Shown in pieces: positions 26,118-33,849 of a stretch of 64,000 nucleotides of DNA (its first letter is position 1; each line of letters begins with the position of its first letter). The translations under genes were made by a program, and so were the position numbers. The stretch is from Sorangium cellulosum So ce56. GTDB lineage: Bacteria; Myxococcota_A; Polyangia; Polyangiales; Polyangiaceae. Under the pieces are notes generated by a model. The model was not told the origin of the DNA. It saw nothing but the letters and a program-made list of their open reading frames with translations, and made no database searches. Where the stretch lies: assembly GCF_000067165.1 (NCBI RefSeq), contig NC_010162.1:310001-374000 (forward strand), given 5' to 3'.

Positions 26118-29100
26118 TCACTCGCAGATCAGCGCGCTCGGGCTCGCCTCGATGGGGTCGCACTCGAGCGTGGGGATGTCCCCCCGCAGGCGCGCGATGA
26201 CCTCGGCCATCAGGTACCGGGTCGCGAAGCACGACCCGACGTCGCCCTCGCTGCACAGGTTGGCGGTGCGCTTGCCGTCGGAGGTCGGCATGCACAGCAC
26301 GTTCTTGTTGTTCATGGCGACCATGGTAGGCACGAAGTAGCCGTCCTCCTTGACCGAGGAGAGCTGGCAATTCGTGCCGCGTGTCTGCTCGGCGTCGGCG
26401 ATCGTTCGCTCGATGGCGGCCATCTCCGCGTGGACGTCGATGAGGTTGCTCCGGCGCTCGTCCGCGGGTAGGCCCGTCAGCCGCGCTGCAAACGTGAGCG
26501 CCTCGATGGCCAGCGCCGCATCGTGGGGGCGGCAGGGGCGGTAGCTGCCTGGGGAGGGATTGCCGTCGCCTTGGAAGTAGCCTTGTTGGATTCCCCAGCC
26601 GATGAAGGAGGCCGGCCAATCCGTGACGCGCAGCGCGCCGCTCTGGGCCTCGGTGCAGAGCTCCCACTTCGGGCATGTCCCGGCTTCGGCGCACCCGGAC
26701 ACCTCGGCGCGCCTCGCGTCGTTCAGCAGGGCCTTCGCGCCAACCGCCAGCGACTCGGCACGCGACAGCCGGCACCTCCCGCACATGACGTATTTCCCGG
26801 GGTGGGACGACGTATCCGAGGGACAGAGCCGCTCGTGGGTGGCGGCGTCGATCGTCTCAGGGCAGCGCTCGAAGTAACCCTCGAGCACGCCGGCACAATG
26901 CAGCTTGTCCGACGCGTCGGCGCCCTCGGCAGCGCCGAGCACCTGGTCGGAGCTGTTGGTGTCGGGGAATCCGGCGCAGGAGCTGGCGCCCGCGCTGCCC
27001 GTACCTGCCGGTTGGCAGGCATCGTTTTCGGGGACCTGGTCGTAGGAGGCGATGCTGAAGTCCTTGATCTCGGTCGGGCTCAACGTACGGTCGCTGACCC
27101 TGCGCTTCCAGGGGAGTTGACCGCGCGGCTGGTTGAACTCATCCCCGACGTTCGCCTCGACGACTCGGTAAAGCAGCGGTCCTTTCGTCGAGCTATGCAG
27201 GATCTCGGTGACCAGCACGGCGTGGCTCGAGCCCTTGTAGCCTCCGGTGCCTGCCCGATGCTGCTCGGGCTGCAGAGCAGCGAGATGGGCGTCTTCGTAG
27301 CGGTACGTGCGAATTTCAGCGCCCACGGACCGAGCGGCCTCGATCGCGGTTCGTTCTTGCCATTCGCGGCACTGCGCCCGGAAGGCGAGCGCCTGGAGCA
27401 GCTTTGCGTCGCTCGCCGTCAAGCGTGCTGGATCGACGCCGCCTCGATTCGGATCGAACGCCCCCTCCTCGACGCGCCGCACGATGTGCTCGGCCAGCGC
27501 GTCGGCATCGCTCGAATTTGTGTATGTAGCCGCGACCGCGGTGCGGGCCCTGGCGACCGCCACGTCGCGCCCTTCAGGGGATGCGTTTACGGCGGCCTGC
27601 GATGCGCTCAACAGCGAGCTGCCATCGCCGTCATCGAGGTCAGTCTCCCAGCGCCCGGCCCCGAAAGCAGCACGCGTCGTGGAGATGGGCGAGTCCTTCT
27701 GGATCTGAGCCGTCGCAGACGAGGCGATCGCCCGGCGGACGTCGGTGTTCCCCTTGTCGACGCAGAGGTCGCCGACCTCGTCGGCGGGCACGCCGTCGCC
27801 CCTGCACGCGTCGATCTGGCTGGGAGGCGCTTCATCGCACGTGCAGAAGGTGCGTGGGCCCATGGTGTCCCCTGTGCAGGTTGCGAGGAATGCGTCACGG
27901 ACGACGTCGTTACCGACCATGAGGTCGAAGCACCATTGATGGCCGCCCGCCCTCAGGTCCTTGGGAAGGTCGTTGCAGGTCTGGTAGTTGTAGAGCGAGA
28001 AGCGGTTCGTCTCGGTCGACACGACCGGTCCGTCGAACGTCGTCGGCGTCGCCTCGATGTTGTTGCGGTAGATCGCGCCGCCTCGCCGGCCACCGGTCGG
28101 CATGGTGATCGTCGCCGGGCCGCACAGCTCCTGATGGGGGGTGGCGAGGATGGAGTCGCCGGCCACGATCGGAGGGGCGCCCTCGTCGCGAACTCGACCG
28201 ATTGTCACGGTCTGCCCGGCATCACATGCTGCGCGTTGGTCTAGGAGCACGGCATATCCGTCGCCGAGGTCGATCCGGGTCCCCTCTGGCAGGTCGGCGA
28301 GCCTGGCCACGATCGGCTGGTTGACGAGGCGCCCCGGGAGGCGCGCCCCCTCGGGCAGCACGAGATGATGGGTGCGCACGCGTGCGTGGACAGCCACGTG
28401 GTGTCGGCACGAGAGCCCCTGGGCGTGCTTCCCATCGTCGTGGTCGCCATGATGGTCGCGGTCGCCATCGTGGTCGTGGTGGTGGTCGTCATCGCCATGG
28501 TGATGGCCATCGTGGTCGTGGTGGCCATCGCCATGGTGATGGCCATCGTGGTCGTGGTGGCCATCGCCATGGTGATGGCCATCGTGGTCGTGGTGGCCAT
28601 TGTCGTCGTCACGATCACAGCCCGGGTGCCAGCTTCGGCAGCCTTCCGAGTTGTCATCATCGTCACGGTCCGAAGCCGCGTGCTTGCACACGATCGCATC
28701 CGGATCCAGATCGATCTGGACCGCCAGGCCGGTCTCGGCCGACGGGATCACCAGAGCGCTGGTGGTGATTTCCAGCCGCTCCCAGGACGGGTGGCCCGTG
28801 GCGGAGCCCGATCGCCAGACCCCACCTCGTGCTGACAGGAGGAGTACAATGGCTCTATAGGTACCGGCCGGCACGTTCTCGAACACATGGTGCTGAGGCC
28901 TGGTCAGATCGATGGACACCTCACCAGCGTCGATCATTGTATCCGGCGTCGTCCCTTCCCCTTTCAGAAGAACGCGGCGGTACGGGATCGTGGCTTCGTC
29001 GGAATCTAGTTTCGCTGCACTTCTTGCGCCGTCGATGTGGAGGATCAACCTCCCTGTCGCATGTGCTCCGCCGACATCGGGTGGACGAGGCCCGTTGGGA

Positions 29101-29168
29101 TTGCACCCTGCCAGATCCACGCAGAAAGTGAGCGCAAGACAGAGCATAGACGCTCCGATTGTGCGCAT
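26118..29168 (-). CDS. His-rich lipoprotein with possible CHAP/NlpC-like domain
   Basis: The 1016-residue product begins MRTIGASMLCLALTFCVDLA-GC, a lipoprotein signal with lipobox Cys22. ATG 29168 is chosen for this; an in-frame ATG at 29258 has a better AGGAG site and would add 30 residues. Residues 40-160 look like a beta domain. Residues 191-247 are a metal-binding tract built on HHDHDGHHHGDG repeats. Cys-rich stretches follow (350-470). Near 595-675, RAQCREWQ (C600) and GSSHAVLVTEIL (H649) with VVEANVGDE recall the Cys and His of CHAP/NlpC-like peptidases; this is a low-confidence inference. Probably a periplasmic or surface protein binding Zn, Ni or Co. It sits within the block inserted between the reductase and cbiD, so a cobalt link is tempting but unproven. 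Confidence 0.65.
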   Translation of the reverse strand: MRTIGASMLCLALTFCVDLAGCNPNGPRPPDVGGAHATGRLILHIDGARSAAKLDSDEATIPYRRVLLKGEGTTPDTMIDAGEVSIDLTRPQHHVFENVPAGTYRAIVLLLSARGGVWRSGSATGHPSWERLEITTSALVIPSAETGLAVQIDLDPDAIVCKHAASDRDDDDNSEGCRSWHPGCDRDDDNGHHDHDGHHHGDGHHDHDGHHHGDGHHDHDGHHHGDDDHHHDHDGDRDHHGDHDDGKHAQGLSCRHHVAVHARVRTHHLVLPEGARLPGRLVNQPIVARLADLPEGTRIDLGDGYAVLLDQRAACDAGQTVTIGRVRDEGAPPIVAGDSILATPHQELCGPATITMPTGGRRGGAIYRNNIEATPTTFDGPVVSTETNRFSLYNYQTCNDLPKDLRAGGHQWCFDLMVGNDVVRDAFLATCTGDTMGPRTFCTCDEAPPSQIDACRGDGVPADEVGDLCVDKGNTDVRRAIASSATAQIQKDSPISTTRAAFGAGRWETDLDDGDGSSLLSASQAAVNASPEGRDVAVARARTAVAATYTNSSDADALAEHIVRRVEEGAFDPNRGGVDPARLTASDAKLLQALAFRAQCREWQERTAIEAARSVGAEIRTYRYEDAHLAALQPEQHRAGTGGYKGSSHAVLVTEILHSSTKGPLLYRVVEANVGDEFNQPRGQLPWKRRVSDRTLSPTEIKDFSIASYDQVPENDACQPAGTGSAGASSCAGFPDTNSSDQVLGAAEGADASDKLHCAGVLEGYFERCPETIDAATHERLCPSDTSSHPGKYVMCGRCRLSRAESLAVGAKALLNDARRAEVSGCAEAGTCPKWELCTEAQSGALRVTDWPASFIGWGIQQGYFQGDGNPSPGSYRPCRPHDAALAIEALTFAARLTGLPADERRSNLIDVHAEMAAIERTIADAEQTRGTNCQLSSVKEDGYFVPTMVAMNNKNVLCMPTSDGKRTANLCSEGDVGSCFATRYLMAEVIARLRGDIPTLECDPIEASPSALICE
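28491..28598 (-). repeat. Three tandem 36-bp repeats encoding the His/Asp-rich tract
   Basis: Identical or nearly identical 36-base units lie at 28491-28526, 28527-28562 and 28563-28598. On the minus strand each encodes the 12 residues HHDHDGHHHGDG in frame. The tract is extended by degenerate copies toward 28440. Copy number is likely to vary by slippage and would change the metal-binding capacity of the lipoprotein. Confidence 0.9.
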
Positions 29169-29754
29169 TGATCGAGGAGCTGGCGAGCTGATCGCTGAAG
29201 GCTTGACGTGCGGGCTCGATCCGATGAACGACGATGGAGGAATATCGTTGGACCTCATGCTGCTGGGCTCCTGGCTTGCGAAGCAGGTTGGTCTTGAGGC
29301 GGATGAATCCGAGAGGGCTTCGCCGAACGCCGCTCTATGAATGCTGTGAGCATCGTGTAAGGCGACCGCGTGGGGAGAATATCGCGCTCTCTGAACGAGG
29401 GGCGAACAAATGCAGCGGAGCGTTGAGCGCACTTTGGAGCGCACCGATATCGCACTTTGAATCTCTCTGTCGGAGATGCATAAAGGATGCGACGCGGACG
29501 GATCCCAAGACCTCGGCCCTTTACCGCCGCCCAGCGCTGAGCTGGCGTGCCGGCGGGCGTCCCCCCACGCGGCGCTGCATGCCGGCGGGCGTCCCCCCAC
29601 GCGGCGCTGCATGCCGGCGGGCGTCCCCCCACGCGGCGCTGCATGCCGGCGGGCGTCCCCCCACGCGGCAGCGCACGCCGCCGGCGGTTCCGCCACCGAG
29701 GGCTATCCCTCCGACCCCTCGGCCGGAGCTCCGCCCTCGCAAGATCCCGAACGA
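29169..29754. other. Non-coding stretch between lipoprotein and reductase genes
   Basis: This stretch contains the lipoprotein leader, a lower-GC part (29330-29480) likely to hold its promoter, the 32-bp tandem repeats at 29545-29670, and the degenerate copy of the cbiD start at 29718-29754. No gene was recognised. A frame extending the lipoprotein upstream through the repeats is open but has no family resemblance. Confidence 0.6.
29545..29670. repeat. Tandem 32-bp repeat, almost four copies
   Basis: The unit beginning GCATGCCGGCGGGCGTCCCC occurs at 29545-29576, 29577-29608, 29609-29640 and 29641 to about 29670, where it degenerates. Copies are almost identical. The 32-base period does not keep a reading frame, so it is a minisatellite rather than coding. 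There are no unique spacers, so it is not a CRISPR array. Confidence 0.9.
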
Positions 29755-29820
29755 TTACAAAGACTTCTTCGCGGGGTTGTTGAAGAAGCTCTCCAGGAGC
29801 ACGCTCCCCTCCGGCGCGCC
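29718..29820. repeat. Right copy of the 103-bp reductase/cbiD junction repeat
   Basis: This copy carries the intact 3' end of the reductase gene (29755 onward) followed by a decayed cbiD start: on the minus strand GGCGGAGCTCCGGCCGAGG corresponds to GGCAGAGCTCCGGCCGAGA at cbiD. The left copy (21546-21648) has the opposite state: intact cbiD start and a broken reductase end. The reciprocal decay is what an insertion into an ancestral reductase-cbiD junction would leave. Confidence 0.75.
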
Positions 29821-30492
29821 GAGCGAGACCAGGTGGTCGCGGAGCGGGTAGAGGATCGCGCCGTCGCCCGCGCAGAGCACGGCGTCGTGGGGCCCTGCCG
29901 CGAGCTCTCGCTCCACGAAAGCGCACGCGCGCGCCGGTCGCTCGGGGTGGCCGATCGGGGGGAGGTCGCGGGCGACCGCGAGGCGGACGGCGGCGGGGAG
30001 GCGCTCGCGGACGAACGGCTCGGAGGCGAAGGTCTCGCCCGGCTCGACGAGCCAGAGCAGGTCGAGCTGCGCCGCGCCGGCGGCGGCCGCGCTCCGGGCG
30101 ATCCCGAGGGCGGCGGTGATGCCCGTGTCGGTGGCGATCACGAGCGCGCGGCCGGAGAAGCCCGGCGCGAGCCGCAGCTTGCCCCAGGGGCCGCTCCACT
30201 CGAGCTCGGCGCCGACGGCGATGTCGTTGAGCACGTTCGAGCCCGGCCCGGCCCCGACGCGCTTCACCGCGATCTCGACGGCGCGCTGCTCGGCGTCGCT
30301 GGAGAGCATCGAGTAGGCGCGCTTCGCGAGCCTGCCGCCGGGCAGGGTGACGCCGGTGTTGATGATCACGTACTGCCCGCCGGCGAAGCCGATCTCCGCG
30401 CCGTCGACGCGCTCGAGCCGGAGCAGCCGGGCGGCGTCGCCGAGCGGCGTTGCGTGGGCGATCCTGATCTTCGGGTTGCCTTGTGTTGCCAT
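29755..30492 (-). CDS. Ferredoxin/flavodoxin-NADP reductase-like flavoprotein of the cobalamin operon
   Basis: The 245-residue protein has an FAD-binding barrel with KRAYSMLSS (57-64, the R-x-Y-S flavin motif) and a NAD(P)-binding half beginning ALVIATDTGITAALGIA (116-132), and ends SVLLESFFNNPAKKSL. ATG 30492 is chosen because CAGGAG precedes it by about 8 bases. It lies between DUF3209 and the inserted purL block; the duplicated junction shows it was once directly upstream of cbiD. A role in cobalt or corrin reduction, as played by CobR-like reductases, is a reasonable inference; electron transfer to another partner is possible. Confidence 0.8.
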   Translation of the reverse strand: MATQGNPKIRIAHATPLGDAARLLRLERVDGAEIGFAGGQYVIINTGVTLPGGRLAKRAYSMLSSDAEQRAVEIAVKRVGAGPGSNVLNDIAVGAELEWSGPWGKLRLAPGFSGRALVIATDTGITAALGIARSAAAAGAAQLDLLWLVEPGETFASEPFVRERLPAAVRLAVARDLPPIGHPERPARACAFVERELAAGPHDAVLCAGDGAILYPLRDHLVSLGAPEGSVLLESFFNNPAKKSL

Positions 30493-30572
30493 GACGTCGC
30501 TCCTGTCTCCGCGCGATCGCAATCACGCGCCCCATGGTCTTTCCGGTGAGCGGGGCGTGAGCGGCGGGCGCT

Positions 30573-30947
30573 TCACTCGGCCGGGTAGATCTCGTGCACG
30601 AAGTCGTGCATCTCCTCGAGCTCCCGGTAGAGCCGGCCGAGCCCGTCGACCTGGGCGCGCAGGTCGAGCTCGACCTGCTTCGTGAGGATGAGGAGCGAGC
30701 GCAGGTAAGGCAGCTTCGGGTCGCCGGCGGGGGTCTTCGCGACCTTCTCCTGGAGCTCCACGAGCGACCCCTCGAAGAGGCGCGAGAGGTTCTTCAGGTC
30801 CCCGGCGCGCAGCATCGCCGAGACCGGACCGGGCTCGGCCGCCGCGGCGCCGAGCTCGGCGAGCTCGTGCGTGCGCTCGGCGGGATCATCGATGCCCAGG
30901 ATGTTCATGAGCCCAAGGCGGAGCGCGGCGATCTCGTGACAGGCCAT
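30573..30947 (-). CDS. DUF3209 family protein of the cobalamin operon
   Basis: The 124-residue protein begins MACHEIAALRLGLMNILGID, which I recognise as DUF3209, a family found in cobalamin gene clusters, including those of haloarchaea, often beside cbiX. It is all-helical with no membrane segment. The conserved Cys-His pair at residues 3-4 could bind metal. GGGAG six bases upstream supports ATG 30947. An internal segment (codons about 23-45) is duplicated at 31556-31620. Function is not known; cobalt handling is suggested by context only. Confidence 0.8.
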   Translation of the reverse strand: MACHEIAALRLGLMNILGIDDPAERTHELAELGAAAAEPGPVSAMLRAGDLKNLSRLFEGSLVELQEKVAKTPAGDPKLPYLRSLLILTKQVELDLRAQVDGLGRLYRELEEMHDFVHEIYPAE

Positions 30948-31558
30948 GGGGGCTCCCTACCAGCTAGAGAAGAGGGCGGAAAGAGTCTTTCGTGTCTCGC
31001 ACGGTCGGCGGAGTAGCGTAGCGCCGCGTCCAGCCGCCCTTCACAGCGAGCGATATTGCCCAGCAATTCGAGCACGTTTGCTTGCCCGAGCGCCGGCTCC
31101 AGTCGCAGCACGTACACCTCGCCACGAGCGCGGAGAGCCGTCTCCTGAGCTTCATCATTCCCCGCGCTGCGGCGTAAAGTCAGTGCACCATGACAATCTT
31201 CAAGAGCAGCATCAAGGTGACCCTTGGATGCTCGTAGCATGGAAATAAGCTGTGTGGCGCTCCTGCGCCAGTTCCCATTCATAACCAATTCAAAGAGCCC
31301 GCTGAACGCACGCCGGCTCTCTTCGACGCGGAGGTCGCTTCGGAGTAGGAGGATTCTTGCTTGGAGCGAGCCGTTGCTGTTTGCCTTGGCGAGTTCGAGA
31401 GCGGCCTCATCGTCCGAGGCTGCGCTGACGATATCGCCACGCTGTGCTCGTAGCTCGCCGCGATTCGTCAGGACTAGTGCCTTCAGGCGGTGTCGTTTGG
31501 CCTGGTGCAGAGCGAGAGCGGCATCGTAGTCCGCAATGGCAGCGTCGAGATCGAGCAT
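30905..31558 (-). CDS. TPR protein fragment inserted upstream of DUF3209
   Basis: The 217-residue frame starts MLDLDAAIADYDAALALHQA and contains TPR-like repeats (for example ALVLTNRGELRAQRGD and SKGHLDAALEDCHGALTL). Its 3' end overlaps the DUF3209 start by 43 bases, where the residues no longer look like TPR, so it is probably truncated. Its ATG coincides with the inner end of a duplicated DUF3209 segment (31556-31620), the codon corresponding to an internal Met of DUF3209. Codon use is less GC-biased than in neighbours. It may be a dying fragment of a larger TPR gene, like the one at the window start, rather than a working gene. Confidence 0.5.
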   Translation of the reverse strand: MLDLDAAIADYDAALALHQAKRHRLKALVLTNRGELRAQRGDIVSAASDDEAALELAKANSNGSLQARILLLRSDLRVEESRRAFSGLFELVMNGNWRRSATQLISMLRASKGHLDAALEDCHGALTLRRSAGNDEAQETALRARGEVYVLRLEPALGQANVLELLGNIARCEGRLDAALRYSADRARHERLFPPSSLAGREPPWPVTRSPRSALGS

Positions 31559-31620
31559 CGGAGTCGGGCCCCGGCTCCGCCGCCGCCAGGTTGAGCTCGG
31601 CGAACTCGTGCGCGCGCCCG
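31556..31620 (-). pseudogene. Decayed copy of an internal segment of the DUF3209 gene
   Basis: The minus strand reads AHEFAELNLAAAEPGPDSDA in one frame, against THELAELGAAAAEPGPVSAM in DUF3209 (30813-30880). By eye the DNA is roughly 77% identical over 60 bases with a 2-base gap. Both copies have the same orientation and bracket the TPR fragment. Confidence 0.65.
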
Positions 31621-31724
31621 CCTGCGGCGCAGCGAGATTCGGGGAGCGCTGTTCGACGGGCGCTCGGTCCGTGCTAGGTGGGCCCCCCGCCGCGCCCCCG
31701 GAGCGCGCGGCGCCCGTGCGCCCC

Positions 31725-33629
31725 ATGCAGAAGATCACCCTCGTCGATCGTCTCCACTACCGCTTCGATCTCACCATGGCGAAGGGCGCGCCCGCGCTCA
31801 TCGCCTGGCTGTTCGCGCTCTCGACCGCCATGGTCGTCGTCTTCGCGGCGGTCGTCGTCCTCCTTGGGCTCGCCCCGGCCGCGGAGGACGGCGCCCCGGT
31901 GTCGTTCCCCTCGGCCCTCTGGATCACGCTGATGCGCGCGCTCGACGCCGGCACCGTCGCGGGCGACACCGGCAGCCGCGGTTACCTCGCCGCGATGTTC
32001 GCCGTCACGCTCGGCGGCATCTTCATGGTCAGCATCCTCATCGGCATCATCACGAGCGGGATCGAGGCCCGCGTCGGCGAGCTCCGCAAGGGCCGCTCGC
32101 TCGTGTGCGAGGAGGGGCACACCGTCATCCTCGGCTGGTCGCCGCAGATCTTCTCGATGATCCAGGAGCTCGCGATCGCGAACGAGAGCCGCCCCCGCGC
32201 CGCGATCGCCGTGCTCGCCGAGAAGGACAAGGTCGAGATGGAGGACGAGATCCGTGCGCGCGTCGGGTCGACCGGCAAGACGCGCGTCGTCTGCCGCACC
32301 GGAAACCCGAGCGATCCCGCGGATATCGCCATCGTGAACCCGGACGCCGCGCGGTCGATCATCATCCTTTCCCCCGAGGAGGGGAACCCGGACTCGCGGG
32401 TGATCAAGTCGATCCTGGCGCTCACCAACAAGGCGGGGCGCAAGCAGGGCCGCTACCCGATCGTCACGCAGATCCGCGACCAGCGGAACCTCGACGCCGC
32501 GCGGCTCGTGGCGCGCGACGAGGCGGCGCTCATCCCCACCGAGGACGTGCTCACGCGCATCACCGTGCAGACCTGCCGCAGCGAGGGCCTCAGCGCGGTC
32601 TACAGCGAGCTGCTCGATTTCAAGGGCCACGAGATCTACACCCGCGAGGAGCCCGCGCTCGCCGGCAGGTCGTTCGGCGAGGCCCTGTTCGCGTACGACG
32701 ACTGCGCGGTCATCGGGCTGCGGCTCCGCGGCGGTGAGGTGCGGCTCAACCCGCCGATGGACGCGCGGATCGAGCGTGGCGACGCCGTCATCCTCATCGC
32801 CGAGGACGACAGCGCGATCGGCGCGCCCTTGAAGCGCGCGCCGTCCGTCGACGAGCGAGCGATCCGCGACGGCAAGCCCGCCGCGCCGAGGCCCGAGCGC
32901 ACGCTCCTGCTCGGCTGGAACCGCCGTGCGGTGGCGTTCATCCGCGAGCTCGATCACTACGTCGCGGAGGGCTCCTCGGTCACCGTCGTGGCCGACGCCC
33001 CCGACGCCGCCCAGCAGCTCGAGGCCGAGCGCGGCGAGCTCGAGCACCTCACCGTCACGTTCGAGCCGGGCGACACGACCGACCGGCGCACGCTCGATCG
33101 CGTCGTCGGCGCCTTCGATCACGTCGTGACGCTGAGCTACTCCGACGCGCTCGATCCGCAGGAGGCCGATGCGCGCACCCTGGTCACGCTGCTCCACCTG
33201 CGCGACATCGAGGCGAAGCGCGGCCAGAGCTTCAGCATCGTGAGCGAGATGCTCGACGTCAGGAACCGCGAGCTCGCCGAGGTCGCGCAGGCGGACGATT
33301 TCATCGTGAGCGACAAGCTGATCAGCCTGATGCTCGCGCAGATCTCCGAGAACCGGGATCTCGCCGCGGTCTTCCAGGATCTGTTCGATCCGGAGGGGTC
33401 CGAGCTCTACCTGAAGCCCGCGGGCGACTACGTGCGCCTCGGTCGCCCGGTGAGCTTCGCCACGATCGTCGAGGCGGCGCGGCGCCGCGGCGAGGTCGCG
33501 GTCGGCGTCCGCCTCGCGGCGCAGGCCGACGACGCGGCGCAGGCCTACGGCGTGAAGGTGAACCCGAGGAAGCGCGCGAAGCTGACGCTCGCGCGGGGCG
33601 ATCGGATCATCGTCCTGGCCGAGCAGTAG
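31725..33629 (+). CDS. CASTOR/POLLUX-type ion channel protein with RCK domains
   Basis: The 634-residue protein resembles the bacterial members of the plant CASTOR/POLLUX (DMI1) family. Two hydrophobic segments (about 23-48 and 90-112) flank a pore region with MRALDAGTVAGDTGS. Two RCK-like cytosolic repeats follow, one starting GHTVILGWSPQIFSMI (about 127) and one starting RTLLLGWNRRAVAFIREL (about 390), each with a Rossmann-type fold for a regulatory ligand. ATG 31725 starts the usual MQKITLVDRLHYRFD N-terminus. Likely a K+ or cation channel in the inner membrane. It is on the plus strand, against the surrounding cobalamin operon, and separates cbiX from DUF3209. Confidence 0.85.
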   Translation: MQKITLVDRLHYRFDLTMAKGAPALIAWLFALSTAMVVVFAAVVVLLGLAPAAEDGAPVSFPSALWITLMRALDAGTVAGDTGSRGYLAAMFAVTLGGIFMVSILIGIITSGIEARVGELRKGRSLVCEEGHTVILGWSPQIFSMIQELAIANESRPRAAIAVLAEKDKVEMEDEIRARVGSTGKTRVVCRTGNPSDPADIAIVNPDAARSIIILSPEEGNPDSRVIKSILALTNKAGRKQGRYPIVTQIRDQRNLDAARLVARDEAALIPTEDVLTRITVQTCRSEGLSAVYSELLDFKGHEIYTREEPALAGRSFGEALFAYDDCAVIGLRLRGGEVRLNPPMDARIERGDAVILIAEDDSAIGAPLKRAPSVDERAIRDGKPAAPRPERTLLLGWNRRAVAFIRELDHYVAEGSSVTVVADAPDAAQQLEAERGELEHLTVTFEPGDTTDRRTLDRVVGAFDHVVTLSYSDALDPQEADARTLVTLLHLRDIEAKRGQSFSIVSEMLDVRNRELAEVAQADDFIVSDKLISLMLAQISENRDLAAVFQDLFDPEGSELYLKPAGDYVRLGRPVSFATIVEAARRRGEVAVGVRLAAQADDAAQAYGVKVNPRKRAKLTLARGDRIIVLAEQ

Positions 33630-33639
33630 CGAGGCGGGC

Positions 33640-33849
33640 TCAGAGCGCGTCGGTGCGCTCGAGAAGCACGCCAGAAGCGGCGATGGAGATCGCGGCGAGC
33701 GGGATCGCGATCGCCAGCGCGGCCGGGCCGAAGAGCGGCTCCGCCGCCTGCTGGCGGTAGGCGAAGGAGGGCCGAGGGGGCGCGCGGGCCGCGGGAGAGG
33801 CTCCGCGCGTCGGCGATTCATGCTCGAGGGCGGCGCCCGGCGCCGCGCC
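33640..33849 (-). other. In-frame open extension after the cbiX stop, with a hydrophobic segment
   Basis: After the cbiX TGA the same frame stays open for 69 codons to a second TGA at 33640. It has GC-rich third positions and a membrane-like segment FGPAALAIAIPLAAISIAAS. No ATG, GTG or TTG lies between the TGA and this segment, so it can only be translated by readthrough or be the remnant of a gene or of a longer CbiX. Confidence 0.4.

Noticed and set aside
21571..26340. A 1589-codon plus-strand frame opposite purL
   Set aside because: purL on the other strand has complete motifs. The plus frame has no recognisable domain and is explained by codon bias.
28365..28835. A plus-strand Val-rich membrane-like frame opposite the His tract
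   Set aside because: It is the complement of the His/Asp repeat (GTG, ATG, GCC codons read as Val, Met, Ala). The minus-strand lipoprotein has a lipobox and long-range coherence.
29545..29670. A CRISPR-like array
   Set aside because: The copies are head-to-tail without unique spacers, and no cas gene is nearby. It is a minisatellite.
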